NCBI GenBank assembly: GCA_007449985.2
Contig: VIIQ02000068.1
Location: 186,001-250,000 of the forward strand
DNA from: Desmodesmus armatus
Lineage: Eukaryota; Chlorophyta; Chlorophyceae; Sphaeropleales; Scenedesmaceae
DNA length: 64,000 nt
Direction: 5' to 3'
Shown piece after piece: positions 1-8,706 of the stretch. A program made the position numbers and the translations under genes. Under the pieces are notes generated by a model. The model was not told the origin of the DNA, searched no databases, and saw only the letters and a list, made by a program, of their open reading frames with translations. How positions within the stretch are numbered: the first letter of the stretch is position 1; every line of letters begins with the position of its first letter.

Positions 1-57
1 ATGCTTGCACTGTCGGGACCTTTTGAAGCCATGCTGCCGTGTGCTGTTTGTTTGCAG

Positions 58-1883
58 GCTGCGCTGCAGCGTCTGGGGCTCGATGGTGACAGCTGGGTGC
101 GGATCGAGGCAGCACAGCAGCCATCACCAGGACCAGGGCAGCAGCAACATGCAGTGTGTGAGGCAACCTTGCGTGCAGTCATGCAGGTGCGGTGGGGGTG
201 CCGACAGCGCTTCTGAAGCAGGTACAGTGATAGCAGGGAGCTGTGACAGCATCAAGCACGTCACAACTCATGTTTGCTGGTCATGCAGCAGGCTGTGCAC
301 ATGTTTGCTGGTCATGCAGCAGGCTGTGCACATGGTGGTAGCATGGCTGCTTGCAGGACTTGTTTGCGTGCTGTTAGGGCGTCATGCAGTAGTAATCAGT
401 ACTAACTTGTGTGGTGGTGTGTACTGCTGCAGGGAGTGCTGGACCTCAGCGGCAGTTCACCTCGGCGGTACCTGTTCCAGGTGTTGAGCCACTTCACCAC
501 ACACGCGATGCACAAGGAGCGCCTGGAATACTTTGCAACAGCAGAAGGCAGGGATGATCTGTACAGGTGAGCAGAAAGTAGGCAGCATGCGTCAGCACAG
601 GGAGGCTGGTGGGAGGCTGGTGAGAATTACACATTAGCGCTGACACATTGTCTTGCTCAACGACCTGGCCATGTCAAGCGAGTGTGCAGCACAAGCATGT
701 CCTAAACTGCACTACAGGCGAACCCATGCTGGCTTAGACCTCTTGTGGCGGGCCATCACATCGATGCTGCTGGCACTCTTCCGGTGTGGCAGCATCTACT
801 GACCTCTGTGTCTGCCTGCTGGGTCCCCCATGCATATTCCTGCACGCACCCAGGTACAACCAGAAGGAGCGCAGGAGCCTGCTAGAGGTCCTGCAGGACT
901 TTGGCTCAGCACAGCCACCCCTGGAGCGGCTGCTGGAGGCAGCGCCCCTGCTGCAGCCACGGCAGTTCTCCCTGGCCTCAGCACCAGCAGCACATGGCAG
1001 CAGGGCAGCTGTTCTAGTGGCTGTGGTGGCCTGGAAGACGCCCAGCAATAGGCCCAGGAAAGGCCTTGTGACAAACTGGCTTGCGGGGCTGCAGCCGGGG
1101 TCTGGTGCTGCTGCTAGTGCTGCTGCTGATGCTGACTGCTTTGTTGGCGGAGGCACGCATGGTAGTGAGGATGTTGTGCGAGTGCCTGTGTGGGTGGACA
1201 GGGGTGCGTTCAGGTTGCCACCTGATGACAGCACTCCGGTGTTGTTGGTGGGCCCAGGGACCGGTGTTGCCCCGTTCAGGTCGTTCTGCTGGCAGCGGGC
1301 AGCACTCAGGCAGCAGCAGGGGCAGGTGGCAGCAGATGCAGGTGCAGCACCCAGCAGTGAAAGCAGCAGCAGCAGTTGCCTGTTCTTTGGGTGCAGGAGT
1401 CCTGATGCAGACTTCTATTATGAGAGTGAGTGGTGGCCCGTCATGCAGACAGGTGCACTGCACCCACAGCATGGCCTTGTGACGGCGTTCTCCCGCCACA
1501 GTCCACAGCCCACACAGCTGGAGCTGCTGCAGCTGCTGCAGCGTGCTGCTGAAACATCGCAGCACCAACAGCAGCAGGACGGCAGCCAAGACGTGCTGCA
1601 GCAGCAGCAGTCTCCTGAGCAGCCGCCCACACCAGCAGTGCCTAGCGGCAGGGTCTATGTGACGCATAAGCTGCGTGAGCATGGAGCTGCTGTTTGGAAG
1701 CTGCTGTCAGAGCAGGGTGGCTGGGTTTATGTGTCTGGCTCTGCAGAGAAGATGCCTGCAGGTGTGGTGTCTGCCTTGGAAGATGTTGCAGCAGTGCATG
1801 GGGGTCTGTCTGCTGAGGCTGCTGCTAAGTTTGTGCGGCATTTAGAGCTTACTGGCAGGTACCATGTGGAGGCCTGGTCTTGA
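58..1883 (+). CDS. NDOR1/Tah18/ATR3-like NADPH-dependent diflavin reductase, C-terminal part (5' end outside window)
   Basis: Three exons are visible: 58-186, 433-566 and 854-1883, with GT-AG introns and matching phases; bases 1-57 are intron. The product carries the C-terminal half of the connecting/FAD domain and the NADPH domain. Landmarks are a YLFQVLSHFTTHAMHKERLEYF stretch (exon 433), a PRQFSLASA FAD-binding motif, VLLVGPGTGVAPFRSF (nucleotide-binding loop), an FFGCR motif, and the ending YVTHKLREHGAAVWKLL through to HVEAWS. This ending is typical of NDOR1/Tah18, which passes electrons from NADPH through FAD and FMN to the anamorsin/Dre2 Fe-S protein in cytosolic iron-sulfur assembly. 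An Ala/Ser/Gln-rich insert lies in the NADPH domain (about 1540-1640), as is common in this genome. The FMN domain and start codon lie to the left of the window. Family assignment is firm; the exact orthologue (NDOR1 versus another CPR-like protein) is inferred from the C-terminus. Confidence 0.88.
269..331. repeat. 31-bp tandem duplication in reductase intron
   Basis: A unit beginning CATGTTTGCTGGTCATGCAG occurs twice in succession with a 31-base period, inside the intron between exons 58-186 and 433-566. No function is evident. Confidence 0.85.
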
Positions 1884-1966
1884 GCTGTAACATCCAGGGC
1901 TTGCTATTTTAGATTGATGATATACTGTCACTGTGTAGGGATTAGTCAGACAGGTTACCTTGAACC

Positions 1967-2956
1967 CTAAACCACCAAGGTTTGACACGTTCAGAGCACT
2001 CCACCACTTACACTTGGGTTGGCACTGGCCTACAGGGCGTGAGGTTGGGAAAACACAAGCAGAAGGGCGCCTGCTACATGTTTGATAGAGCCGGGGCTAA
2101 GGCAGTTTTGCAGCTACTGGTGTGCAACTCTTACGTGCGGCTGGGGGACACTGTGTTTCAGCAGACTATGGGTATCCCCATGGGTATAAACCCGGCTGTG
2201 TACATGGCTAACTATTTCTTGTACTCCTATGAGGTCTCCTTTGCTGAGCGGCTTGCCGGTCTGGTGGAGGCTCACCCGCCCAATCAGGACGGCGACACTT
2301 ATGCTGAGGCTTTCTTTGCTGATACCAGCCCGACGCCAACTTGGGTGGGGGCGCATGTACCCCCACACCGCCTAGGTGACGTGGCCCGTTATGTCTGGCG
2401 CTGTTTTCGGTTTACGGCTCGCTTTGTTGACGATTTCACATCCGGTCCCAACCGCTTGTTGCCGTTCTTGTGGTATGACAGCCAATCTATTGCCGGGGGC
2501 GCCATCACTGGCATCTACCCAGGGCCGGAGGTTTTGGAGTTGGCACGGGTGCCAGGGGACATTTGGGGCTACCCTACCTTGGACATCCGCATTGTGTCAC
2601 ATGTGGTGGACGGACGGGTTTGCAGCACTACACACTTATATGACAAACGCCGGGAGTCTTGCTATGCTGATATTCCTGTGGTGGGTTACGTTCATGTTGC
2701 TAGCGCAGTCTCAGCGCGCGTGGGCCCGAACGTCCTGCACGGGCAGTTGTTTCGTTTCAGCACCATCATTATGGACAGGTCTAACTTTGTGGAGGAGGCA
2801 GCCCGGTGCATTGTGAACCTGGAAAAGCGCGGGCACGTTCGGTCTTCGTTGTTCAAGGTTCTTCGTCGGTTTTTGTCCCATCATTTTGACACTTATGGCG
2901 ACATTTACGTGGACCCTTTGTGGAATGATGTTGTGGCGGCCGTCCGTGATTCTTGA
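1967..2956 (+). mobile_element. Reverse transcriptase ORF fragment (Penelope-like or unassigned non-LTR type)
   Basis: The frame is open from a stop at 1964 to the stop at 2954-2956 and has no ATG until position 2077, so it looks 5'-truncated. It encodes hallmark reverse-transcriptase motifs: GIPMGINPAVYMANYFLYSYE (palm, RT block with the GIPMG signature), RFVDDF (catalytic F-V-D-D in place of YxDD), and downstream DIRIVSH, THLYDKRRESCY and GQLFRFSTIIM thumb-like blocks. No endonuclease (GIY-YIG or APE) or integrase is visible. The arrangement resembles Penelope-like elements and related GIPMG-type RTs of invertebrates and algae, but I cannot place it to a clade. It sits 80 bp after the stop of the reductase gene, in the same orientation. 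A single CCCTAAA telomere-type unit lies at 1961-1967, directly before the frame. Confidence 0.75.
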
Positions 2957-4060
2957 ACACTTGGAACAGATGACTTTGGACTCTTTTCAGTTACAGATAC
3001 GGCATTTGGCACGACCAAAGCCGTACAACCCACAGGGGAGCCCGAGGCTAGTGGAGTAGCCAACAGAGAACCAGCGGTTTCAAGAACAGAATCACAATAA
3101 TCAAGCACTGCTGAGAACAGTCCCCCAGATCGGACACCCCACTTCATCAGTCGCCTCTGCATAGTGCATCCCCTCCCCCTCCCGTCCCCACCTTGTGTCA
3201 CACTGCCTTGCTCCCCTCCCCTTGTCTTGTGCCTGTTGCAGGGACACTGGGCCACGCTGGGGGTGGGGACCGCTTCGGCGCCCGCCCCGCATCCTTCTTC
3301 TCACCCTCTCTTCACCTTGTGCCCACTCACTTACATGAATCCTCTCTGCTGTCACTCATCCACATATGCATATCATTCAGCCTGTCTCTGACCGGGCTGC
3401 GCCCGGTGCGTTCCTGTAGCTGTGTGAGTGCCACTGCTCAGCAACGGCGGGGCTTCTTGCCCCGTTGGTGGTTGACTTCACATTGTGTTAAGTTTTGGGT
3501 GGCAGGGTGGTTTTCTTGTGCCTTGTGCTCTTTGCCGCCCGGCTGTCTGTTTTTTTGTGTGCCCCGCCTGTCCTGTGTTATTTCTGTCTGCTGTGCCTGT
3601 TCAGGTCCCACGGTGACGGCCTACTTGGTGCTGCCAGCCTTCGCTGGGGGTGGGGGAGGACCCCCACCCTCCCCCCTTGTGCCTACATGCTCCTTCCTGG
3701 CATCCTGGTGGGCTGTTCCTGACGCTCGCTACGCGGTGGTGTTGCTGCTTGCAGGTAATCCTGTTAGGCTTGATGGGGCTGCTGGACTCGCAGCTTTGGA
3801 CTGGACGCCTTCTATTGTACTGTGAGGTTGCTTTGTTAGGCTTTTGTTGCCTGGGGTGGCGGTGGGGGACCCCAGTGCTAGCTACATTGTGTTACCATCT
3901 TGTGTGTTCCCAGTGTCTCCACAGGAAATCACGCTACCTCCCCGGTTCCGGGCATTGTCTTAGAGCACTCCACCAAAACCTACTACTCCACACGCCACAC
4001 TTGGATGCCCGGCAAAGCACACTGCCCATTGGATCGCCCCAGCAGAGGTCTCACTCTTCC
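2957..4060 (+). other. Probable 3' non-coding part of the retroelement, rich in GC hairpins
   Basis: No credible coding frame is seen. The stretch is pyrimidine- and G/C-tract-rich and holds at least four strong stem-loops: 3391-3407 (ACCGGGC, loop TGC, GCCCGGT), 3442-3468 (CAACGGCGGGGC against GCCCCGTTG, one bulge), 3648-3669 (GGGTGGGGG, loop AGGA, CCCCCACCC) and 3851-3875 (CTGGGGT against ACCCCAG). A 14-base sequence AGAGCACTCCACCA at 3962-3975 repeats one near the start of the RT frame (1994-2007), which may mark repeated element ends. Assignment to the element rests only on position and orientation. Confidence 0.4.
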
Positions 4061-4090
4061 TATTCAGGCGATTCAATCATGACACAACAA

Positions 4091-4345
4091 TGAGTCGCAT
4101 GCTTCAGATCACACCACATACGACAGACAGTAACAGCGACACCCTGCATCACAAACAGGGGCAACTCAACTGCCGAAGAGCTCTGACAGCGTGACAGCAA
4201 CACATAAGGGGCAGGATCATGCTGCATCCGCTGGGGTCTTTCCTGCCGCACCCAGAGCATCTGTGGCAGCAGCCTGCACCGGCAGCTGCTGCCCAACAGA
4301 TTGACTGCAGGGATACCCAGAGCCAATGGCGTACTCTTCAAGTTC
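4091..4345 (-). pseudogene. Truncated duplicate of the 3' end of the beta-helix membrane-protein gene
   Basis: This stretch aligns with two separated pieces next door: 4091-4163 matches about 4398-4482, and 4164-4345 matches about 5203-5385, which is the 3' flank, stop codon and last roughly 40 codons of the minus-strand gene at 5262-8231. Shared landmarks are ATGAGTCGCAT, CAGATCACACCA, CAGCAACACATAAGGG and ACCGGCAGCTGCTGCCCA. The stop codon (TGA, plus-strand TCA at 4217-4219) is conserved, but the copy ends within the C-terminal coding part, so it cannot encode the protein. It preserves the site without the 720-bp insertion found in the main copy. Confidence 0.8.
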
Positions 4346-4482
4346 ACGAGGTCCGGGGTCATACTAGTAGTCTTCATGTTCAGAACATAACTCAATGGAT
4401 GAGTCGCATCATGTGGAGCGGCCCCAGATCACACCATGTACAACAGACAGTGACGGCAGTTGCACCCTGCAACACAACCATA

Positions 4483-5202
4483 CAGGGGGGTGGACAATGA
4501 TTCTCTGGGGGTTTCGCCGGCTCAGCCCAAGCAGACGCACTCGTGTGCAGCGTTTCTCATGCAAAGCAATTGCGTTTAATGTGCGCATTCCTTCCACAAA
4601 GTTACGAGGCTTGCCAGGCTGTTCTCGCGTAGCTCGGTCCAAAGACTCCCTGAGAGGCTCAGCAGCGCCAGAAACACAGTCAACGGTTACCAGCTTACGT
4701 CAGCCAACCACGGACAAAAGAGCAACCACACAGCAGCGACTGGCAGCACATTTCGACTCACAACAACACTATCAAGCGGAATCAGCTACGCAGATGAGCC
4801 CGCGGTGAGGCCTTTATGTGGTACAGTATGCTGAAGGTCACATCAGTTACCCCAGGTCCCAGAATGCCAATTTCACCGCTCCAACACAGTACAGGGCGAG
4901 ACAGCACAATCTCACTGCAGCAATACTTCGCTCTTGCTGCATGTACACCGCACAGATACAAGGCACAAGCTAGCACGGCCTTGCAGAGATACAGGACAAA
5001 CATTTGAGAGCCAGTGCTGGGGCCAGCTGGGCCGAAAAAACGAGAATTCCGCTTACCGCCAATCTGCGCAGCGGGGCATACGTTTATTCAAATTGCGGAA
5101 ACACCAGAGCAAGGCTGCATTTTTTAAGCATATTACTTTGTTCCTTAGGACTTGCTCTACAGCTGACTGCAACACCCGCGAGATTCATTGTCCACCCCCC
5201 TG
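4483..5202. mobile_element. 720-bp non-autonomous DNA transposon (MITE-like) with 23-bp TIRs and ATA target-site duplication
   Basis: The left end reads CAGGGGGGTGGACAATGA and continues for 5 more bases; the reverse complement of the right end is the same over 23 bases with one mismatch. The trinucleotide ATA flanks the element on both sides (4480-4482 and 5203-5205). The paralogous duplicate at 4091-4345 runs continuously across the equivalent point, which shows the unoccupied site. No transposase frame is visible, so the element is non-autonomous. A 3-bp duplication with CAGGGG ends does not clearly match one superfamily (PIF/Harbinger and CACTA both make 3-bp duplications), so I leave it unassigned. 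It lies 59 bp downstream of the stop of the beta-helix gene. Confidence 0.82.
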
Positions 5203-5261
5203 ATAGGCAACTTAATTGCCGCAGAACATCAACACCATAACAGCAACACATAAGGGCAGAA

Positions 5262-8231
5262 TCATGCTGCCTCTTCTGCCGTCTTGCGTGCTGCACCACC
5301 AACACCTGCTGCTGCCACAGCAGCCTGAACCGGCAGCTGCTGCCCAGTACACTGACTGCTAGCATTTCCAGTGCCAGCAGAGAAGCCACACTTCCGCTTA
5401 ACCCATGCTGCTGCAGCAGAAACCGCCTTCAGCACAGGAGCATGCGCTTGCTCCAGGATACGCAGGACACATAGGGTCACAAACGCAGCATTCATGAACA
5501 CCATAACAGCACCAGCGGCTGTGTGGACAGTAGTAAGTGATGACTGATCAAACTCAACAGCAAAGAAAGTGAGGCCTAGCCAGATGTTGACAAACAGACA
5601 GCACGTTGCCATGATGTGCAGTTGGTGCAAGCTCCTGTGGAGGTATGGGCGGTACACCTGCTGTATTGCCGCGCTCAGCAGTACAATCATTCCCATCAAC
5701 AGCAGAGAGTAATAAGCCTTCATAGTGAAGTGAAAGACAGATATTGCTGTCAGCAGGACAGTCTGCACGGCCCATACAGCCTCCCACCACATCTTGCTGT
5801 CCGTATAGTTGCGGTACAGGAACCCATAATGCTCTCGAAAAGCTGTGTCTGCTGCGTAAGCACGGTTGCGCCACAGAAACAACAGCAGAGCCCCAGGCAC
5901 ACCAATGCACAGGATGAGTGTTGCTGGCAGAGCCAAACCAAGGGCCCAGTCCCTGTGCCAGCCTACAAAGCACCTCTGCTGAATGGCGCTGACCCAATAC
6001 CCTGCAGTGTGGTTCCTGATGGCATACTGAGACTCTGGGCTGGACAACTTGCTGACATCATCAATTGGTAAGCACGCAAAAAAGCTGAGGGCTGCCTTCA
6101 CCATTGTGGGGTACGCATAGAACATCACAACCAAAGCTGCAACACGCAGCCTGCTCCACAACTGTAGCGAGGCCGTGGCATGCCCCCTACCACCACCACG
6201 TGATGCTGTTGAAGTGACAACAACCCACAAGCGTTGTGCCCAGTGCCACAAGCAAGTGAGAAGCATGACAGCGACCAGGACAGCCACAGGGGCTGTCACC
6301 AGCAGCATGAGCTGCCGCTGCACCGCCTGGGGAGGGCGGGTGACACGGGAGTACTGCAAAAAGCAACCCATTGACGACTGCCCAGACGCGACACTAAACA
6401 CCATCGCTGCTGCACTAAACATGTCCGTCAACACATCCGGCCAAGGCACAGATATGCTGCCGAGGATAACCAAGTACTGCAGATACTGCACCAAGATCTT
6501 CAGGAGATCTGAAGGCCGCAAAGCGGCGCCACCAACCCTGTTGTCATGCCATGTGAAATGCACTGTGATATAGATCAAAGTGACAGTCCCGAAAAACAGC
6601 AAGAGGTATGTCATCACCTGGCGCCTGGGGGATGTGCACTTGACACACCTGAGTGGCAAGGAGGTGCCATAGCCAACGGCACACTCCCCACAAAGGTTCC
6701 CCTTGTACCCCTTCATGCAACGACCGTCCTGACCACATGCTACCGTAGCCAAGGGGCACTGATGCATCTGCACAGACTTGGGGCTGCTGTGCCAAAACCC
6801 GGGCATTGGCACTATCTGGTCACCACCAGGACACTTGGCATGGCTGGGGCACTGCTGGCAGGAATCTGGATCCCCGCCAGCCCTCAAGGTGTAGCTGAAT
6901 GCAGCGCAGCACTGGCACTCTTCTCGCATCTGCACAGGAACCTCTCCAATGCCACAAGGCATTCTGGCCCTTCCACCCATGCTGACAGTGCTGCTGCACC
7001 TTGTCAACGGCTTGCCGTTCGATGTCGCCCCAGGTGCAATCTGCAAGTCGGCATCCTCGACTGTCACAATGCTGGCACCCCTGCTTCCGCTGTCCACACG
7101 GACATTGCCTGTCAAGCTCAGGAACACACTACCTGATGCTAACACAGAAGCCTGTCCATCTCCCACACGGCTAAACACACGCACATCATCAACAAGGTAA
7201 ACCCTGGCATTGCTACGAGCATCCAGAGCAGACCCTATAGAGTCAACGGCAAATGCCGTGTTGTCAGCAATCAAGGAACCTCCAGTGATCCTCACAGTGG
7301 CAAGACCGTAAGCAGAAATTCCTGCTCCCTGAAAAGCTTCGTTGTGCACTATGCTGGTACCGCCGTCGACCACCAGCTCTCCCCTCCCACCCACGTACAC
7401 CCCCCCACCAAATAAGTCCGCATGATTGTCAGCAATGGTGCTGGCCCCAGCAATGACTAACTGGCCAGAATCATACACTGCTACCCCACCACCACGACAA
7501 CCAGCGATTGTGCCTGCATTGTGCGTGACAGAACTGGCGTTCAGGACCACCTTCGCGTTATCGAGCACAGCCAAAGCGACACCAATGCAATCATCACTCA
7601 TATTCATGCCAGGCTTTGGCTCTGCGGCACGCCTGCCATTTGCCCTGATGCGAGTCTGTACAATGTCTACAGAGGCATTGCCTACAGCAGAGATGCCCCC
7701 TGCAAAGGTCGTGCCAAAGTTCTGGGCACAGACACTTTTGTAAACAGTCAGCTGTGACCAACCAGCAGCAACAATTGCACCAACATTGTTGAAGCTCACG
7801 GAGGTGTTGTGCAGTGGAACCCTGGCGCTGTCCTTGGTGCACAAGGCAGCCTGTAAAGATGCATCGAAGGGGACAATCCGACTCAATGAGCTGTTGGCAA
7901 TGATCACATCAGTGTCACTACACACCGTCAGCAAACACCCAGCCATTGCACATCTGTTGTCCCAGGACACTCCTGTAAACTGCCGCCTGAATCTGCCAAG
8001 GTAGGTGTCATTGCCTGCCATCACCACACGGGCACCAGCACACTGCAGGCTGGCTGCTGTGATGAGGGGCCTGCTGCCCAGAGCTTCAAGTCCGGCATCA
8101 CCTTCTATCTGCAGCACACATGTTGCTTTGCCCGGTCTTCTGTCAGCTGCGGGACTTGGATCATACTGAGCCTGTGTGATCCAAGCAGCTGCAAGCACCG
8201 CCAGGGTGATCACGAGCGGCCTGTGCAGCAT
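5262..8231 (-). CDS. Beta-helix ectodomain, Cys-rich and multi-TM membrane protein (single exon, 989 aa)
   Basis: One uninterrupted ATG-to-TGA frame of 989 codons, unusual beside its intron-rich neighbours. It begins with a signal peptide (MLHRPLVITLAVLAAAWITQ). Residues about 60-440 form a parallel beta-helix-like ectodomain with repeated short G/N/D-rich turns (for example GGGVAVYDSG, GGGVYVGGRG, GAGISAYG) and several N-glycosylation sites. Residues about 440-545 are Cys-rich, with spacing like CxxCPSHAKCPGG, GFWHSS, CMKGYKGNLCGECAVGYG and CVKC. About nine hydrophobic segments follow from about 548 to 940, then a basic, Ala/Gln-rich tail. The CPGG, PGFW and GYKGNLCGEC series preceding 7-9 helices is a recurring architecture in protist and algal surface proteins of unknown function. 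A plasma-membrane receptor or adhesion role is inference. The 3' end was partly duplicated at 4091-4345. Confidence 0.85.
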   Translation of the reverse strand: MLHRPLVITLAVLAAAWITQAQYDPSPAADRRPGKATCVLQIEGDAGLEALGSRPLITAASLQCAGARVVMAGNDTYLGRFRRQFTGVSWDNRCAMAGCLLTVCSDTDVIIANSSLSRIVPFDASLQAALCTKDSARVPLHNTSVSFNNVGAIVAAGWSQLTVYKSVCAQNFGTTFAGGISAVGNASVDIVQTRIRANGRRAAEPKPGMNMSDDCIGVALAVLDNAKVVLNASSVTHNAGTIAGCRGGGVAVYDSGQLVIAGASTIADNHADLFGGGVYVGGRGELVVDGGTSIVHNEAFQGAGISAYGLATVRITGGSLIADNTAFAVDSIGSALDARSNARVYLVDDVRVFSRVGDGQASVLASGSVFLSLTGNVRVDSGSRGASIVTVEDADLQIAPGATSNGKPLTRCSSTVSMGGRARMPCGIGEVPVQMREECQCCAAFSYTLRAGGDPDSCQQCPSHAKCPGGDQIVPMPGFWHSSPKSVQMHQCPLATVACGQDGRCMKGYKGNLCGECAVGYGTSLPLRCVKCTSPRRQVMTYLLLFFGTVTLIYITVHFTWHDNRVGGAALRPSDLLKILVQYLQYLVILGSISVPWPDVLTDMFSAAAMVFSVASGQSSMGCFLQYSRVTRPPQAVQRQLMLLVTAPVAVLVAVMLLTCLWHWAQRLWVVVTSTASRGGGRGHATASLQLWSRLRVAALVVMFYAYPTMVKAALSFFACLPIDDVSKLSSPESQYAIRNHTAGYWVSAIQQRCFVGWHRDWALGLALPATLILCIGVPGALLLFLWRNRAYAADTAFREHYGFLYRNYTDSKMWWEAVWAVQTVLLTAISVFHFTMKAYYSLLLMGMIVLLSAAIQQVYRPYLHRSLHQLHIMATCCLFVNIWLGLTFFAVEFDQSSLTTVHTAAGAVMVFMNAAFVTLCVLRILEQAHAPVLKAVSAAAAWVKRKCGFSAGTGNASSQCTGQQLPVQAAVAAAGVGGAARKTAEEAA

Positions 8232-8706
8232 ACACGTTCCAATAAGCAGTTAAGTATCGTTTGTAATCCAAACTGGAAATCACAGTGGGAAATCATCAAA
8301 CTCACCCTGCATATGGTCCCATGGCAGCAATAGCAGTTGCTGCGCCCCTCCCGTCCCTTCAGGGCACAGCCAGCTTTATGTGACAACTAGTGACAGCTTC
8401 AAGCGACTATCAAGTCCCGTTTGTGTGTTGGTGCTAGTCGACGCAGCTCAAGGATCTGCAGAGCTGGCCCACTGGCTAGCTATGTGCAGCAGCGCTACTG
8501 CAAGACAACGGCAGGCTCTTCAGTGGGTCGTGTTCTCTTCAAGTCAATCATATTGAGACTTTGTCACCCTTGTGGACCCTGGTCCCCAAGGAAGCGACAC
8601 TTGAACTTCGGCTTGAAGTGAAGATCAACGGCTGCGTCAGCTTTAATGACCTCACGCTCTTGATTGTTCATCTGGTATCATCACCTTCTGTGCTGTGCTG
8701 CGCTGC
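8232..8706. other. Divergent intergenic region
   Basis: The 475 bp between two divergently transcribed membrane-protein genes must hold both promoters and 5' UTRs. I see no coding frame with support, no RNA gene and no strong repeat. A short open stretch at about 8560-8660 looks protein-like, but it cannot be joined in phase to the plus-strand gene. Confidence 0.5.

Noticed and set aside
3193..3825. 210-codon plus-strand frame after the RT ORF
   Set aside because: Composition is Cys/Leu/Pro-rich without motifs, and it runs through the stem-loops, as expected for a chance frame in non-coding DNA.
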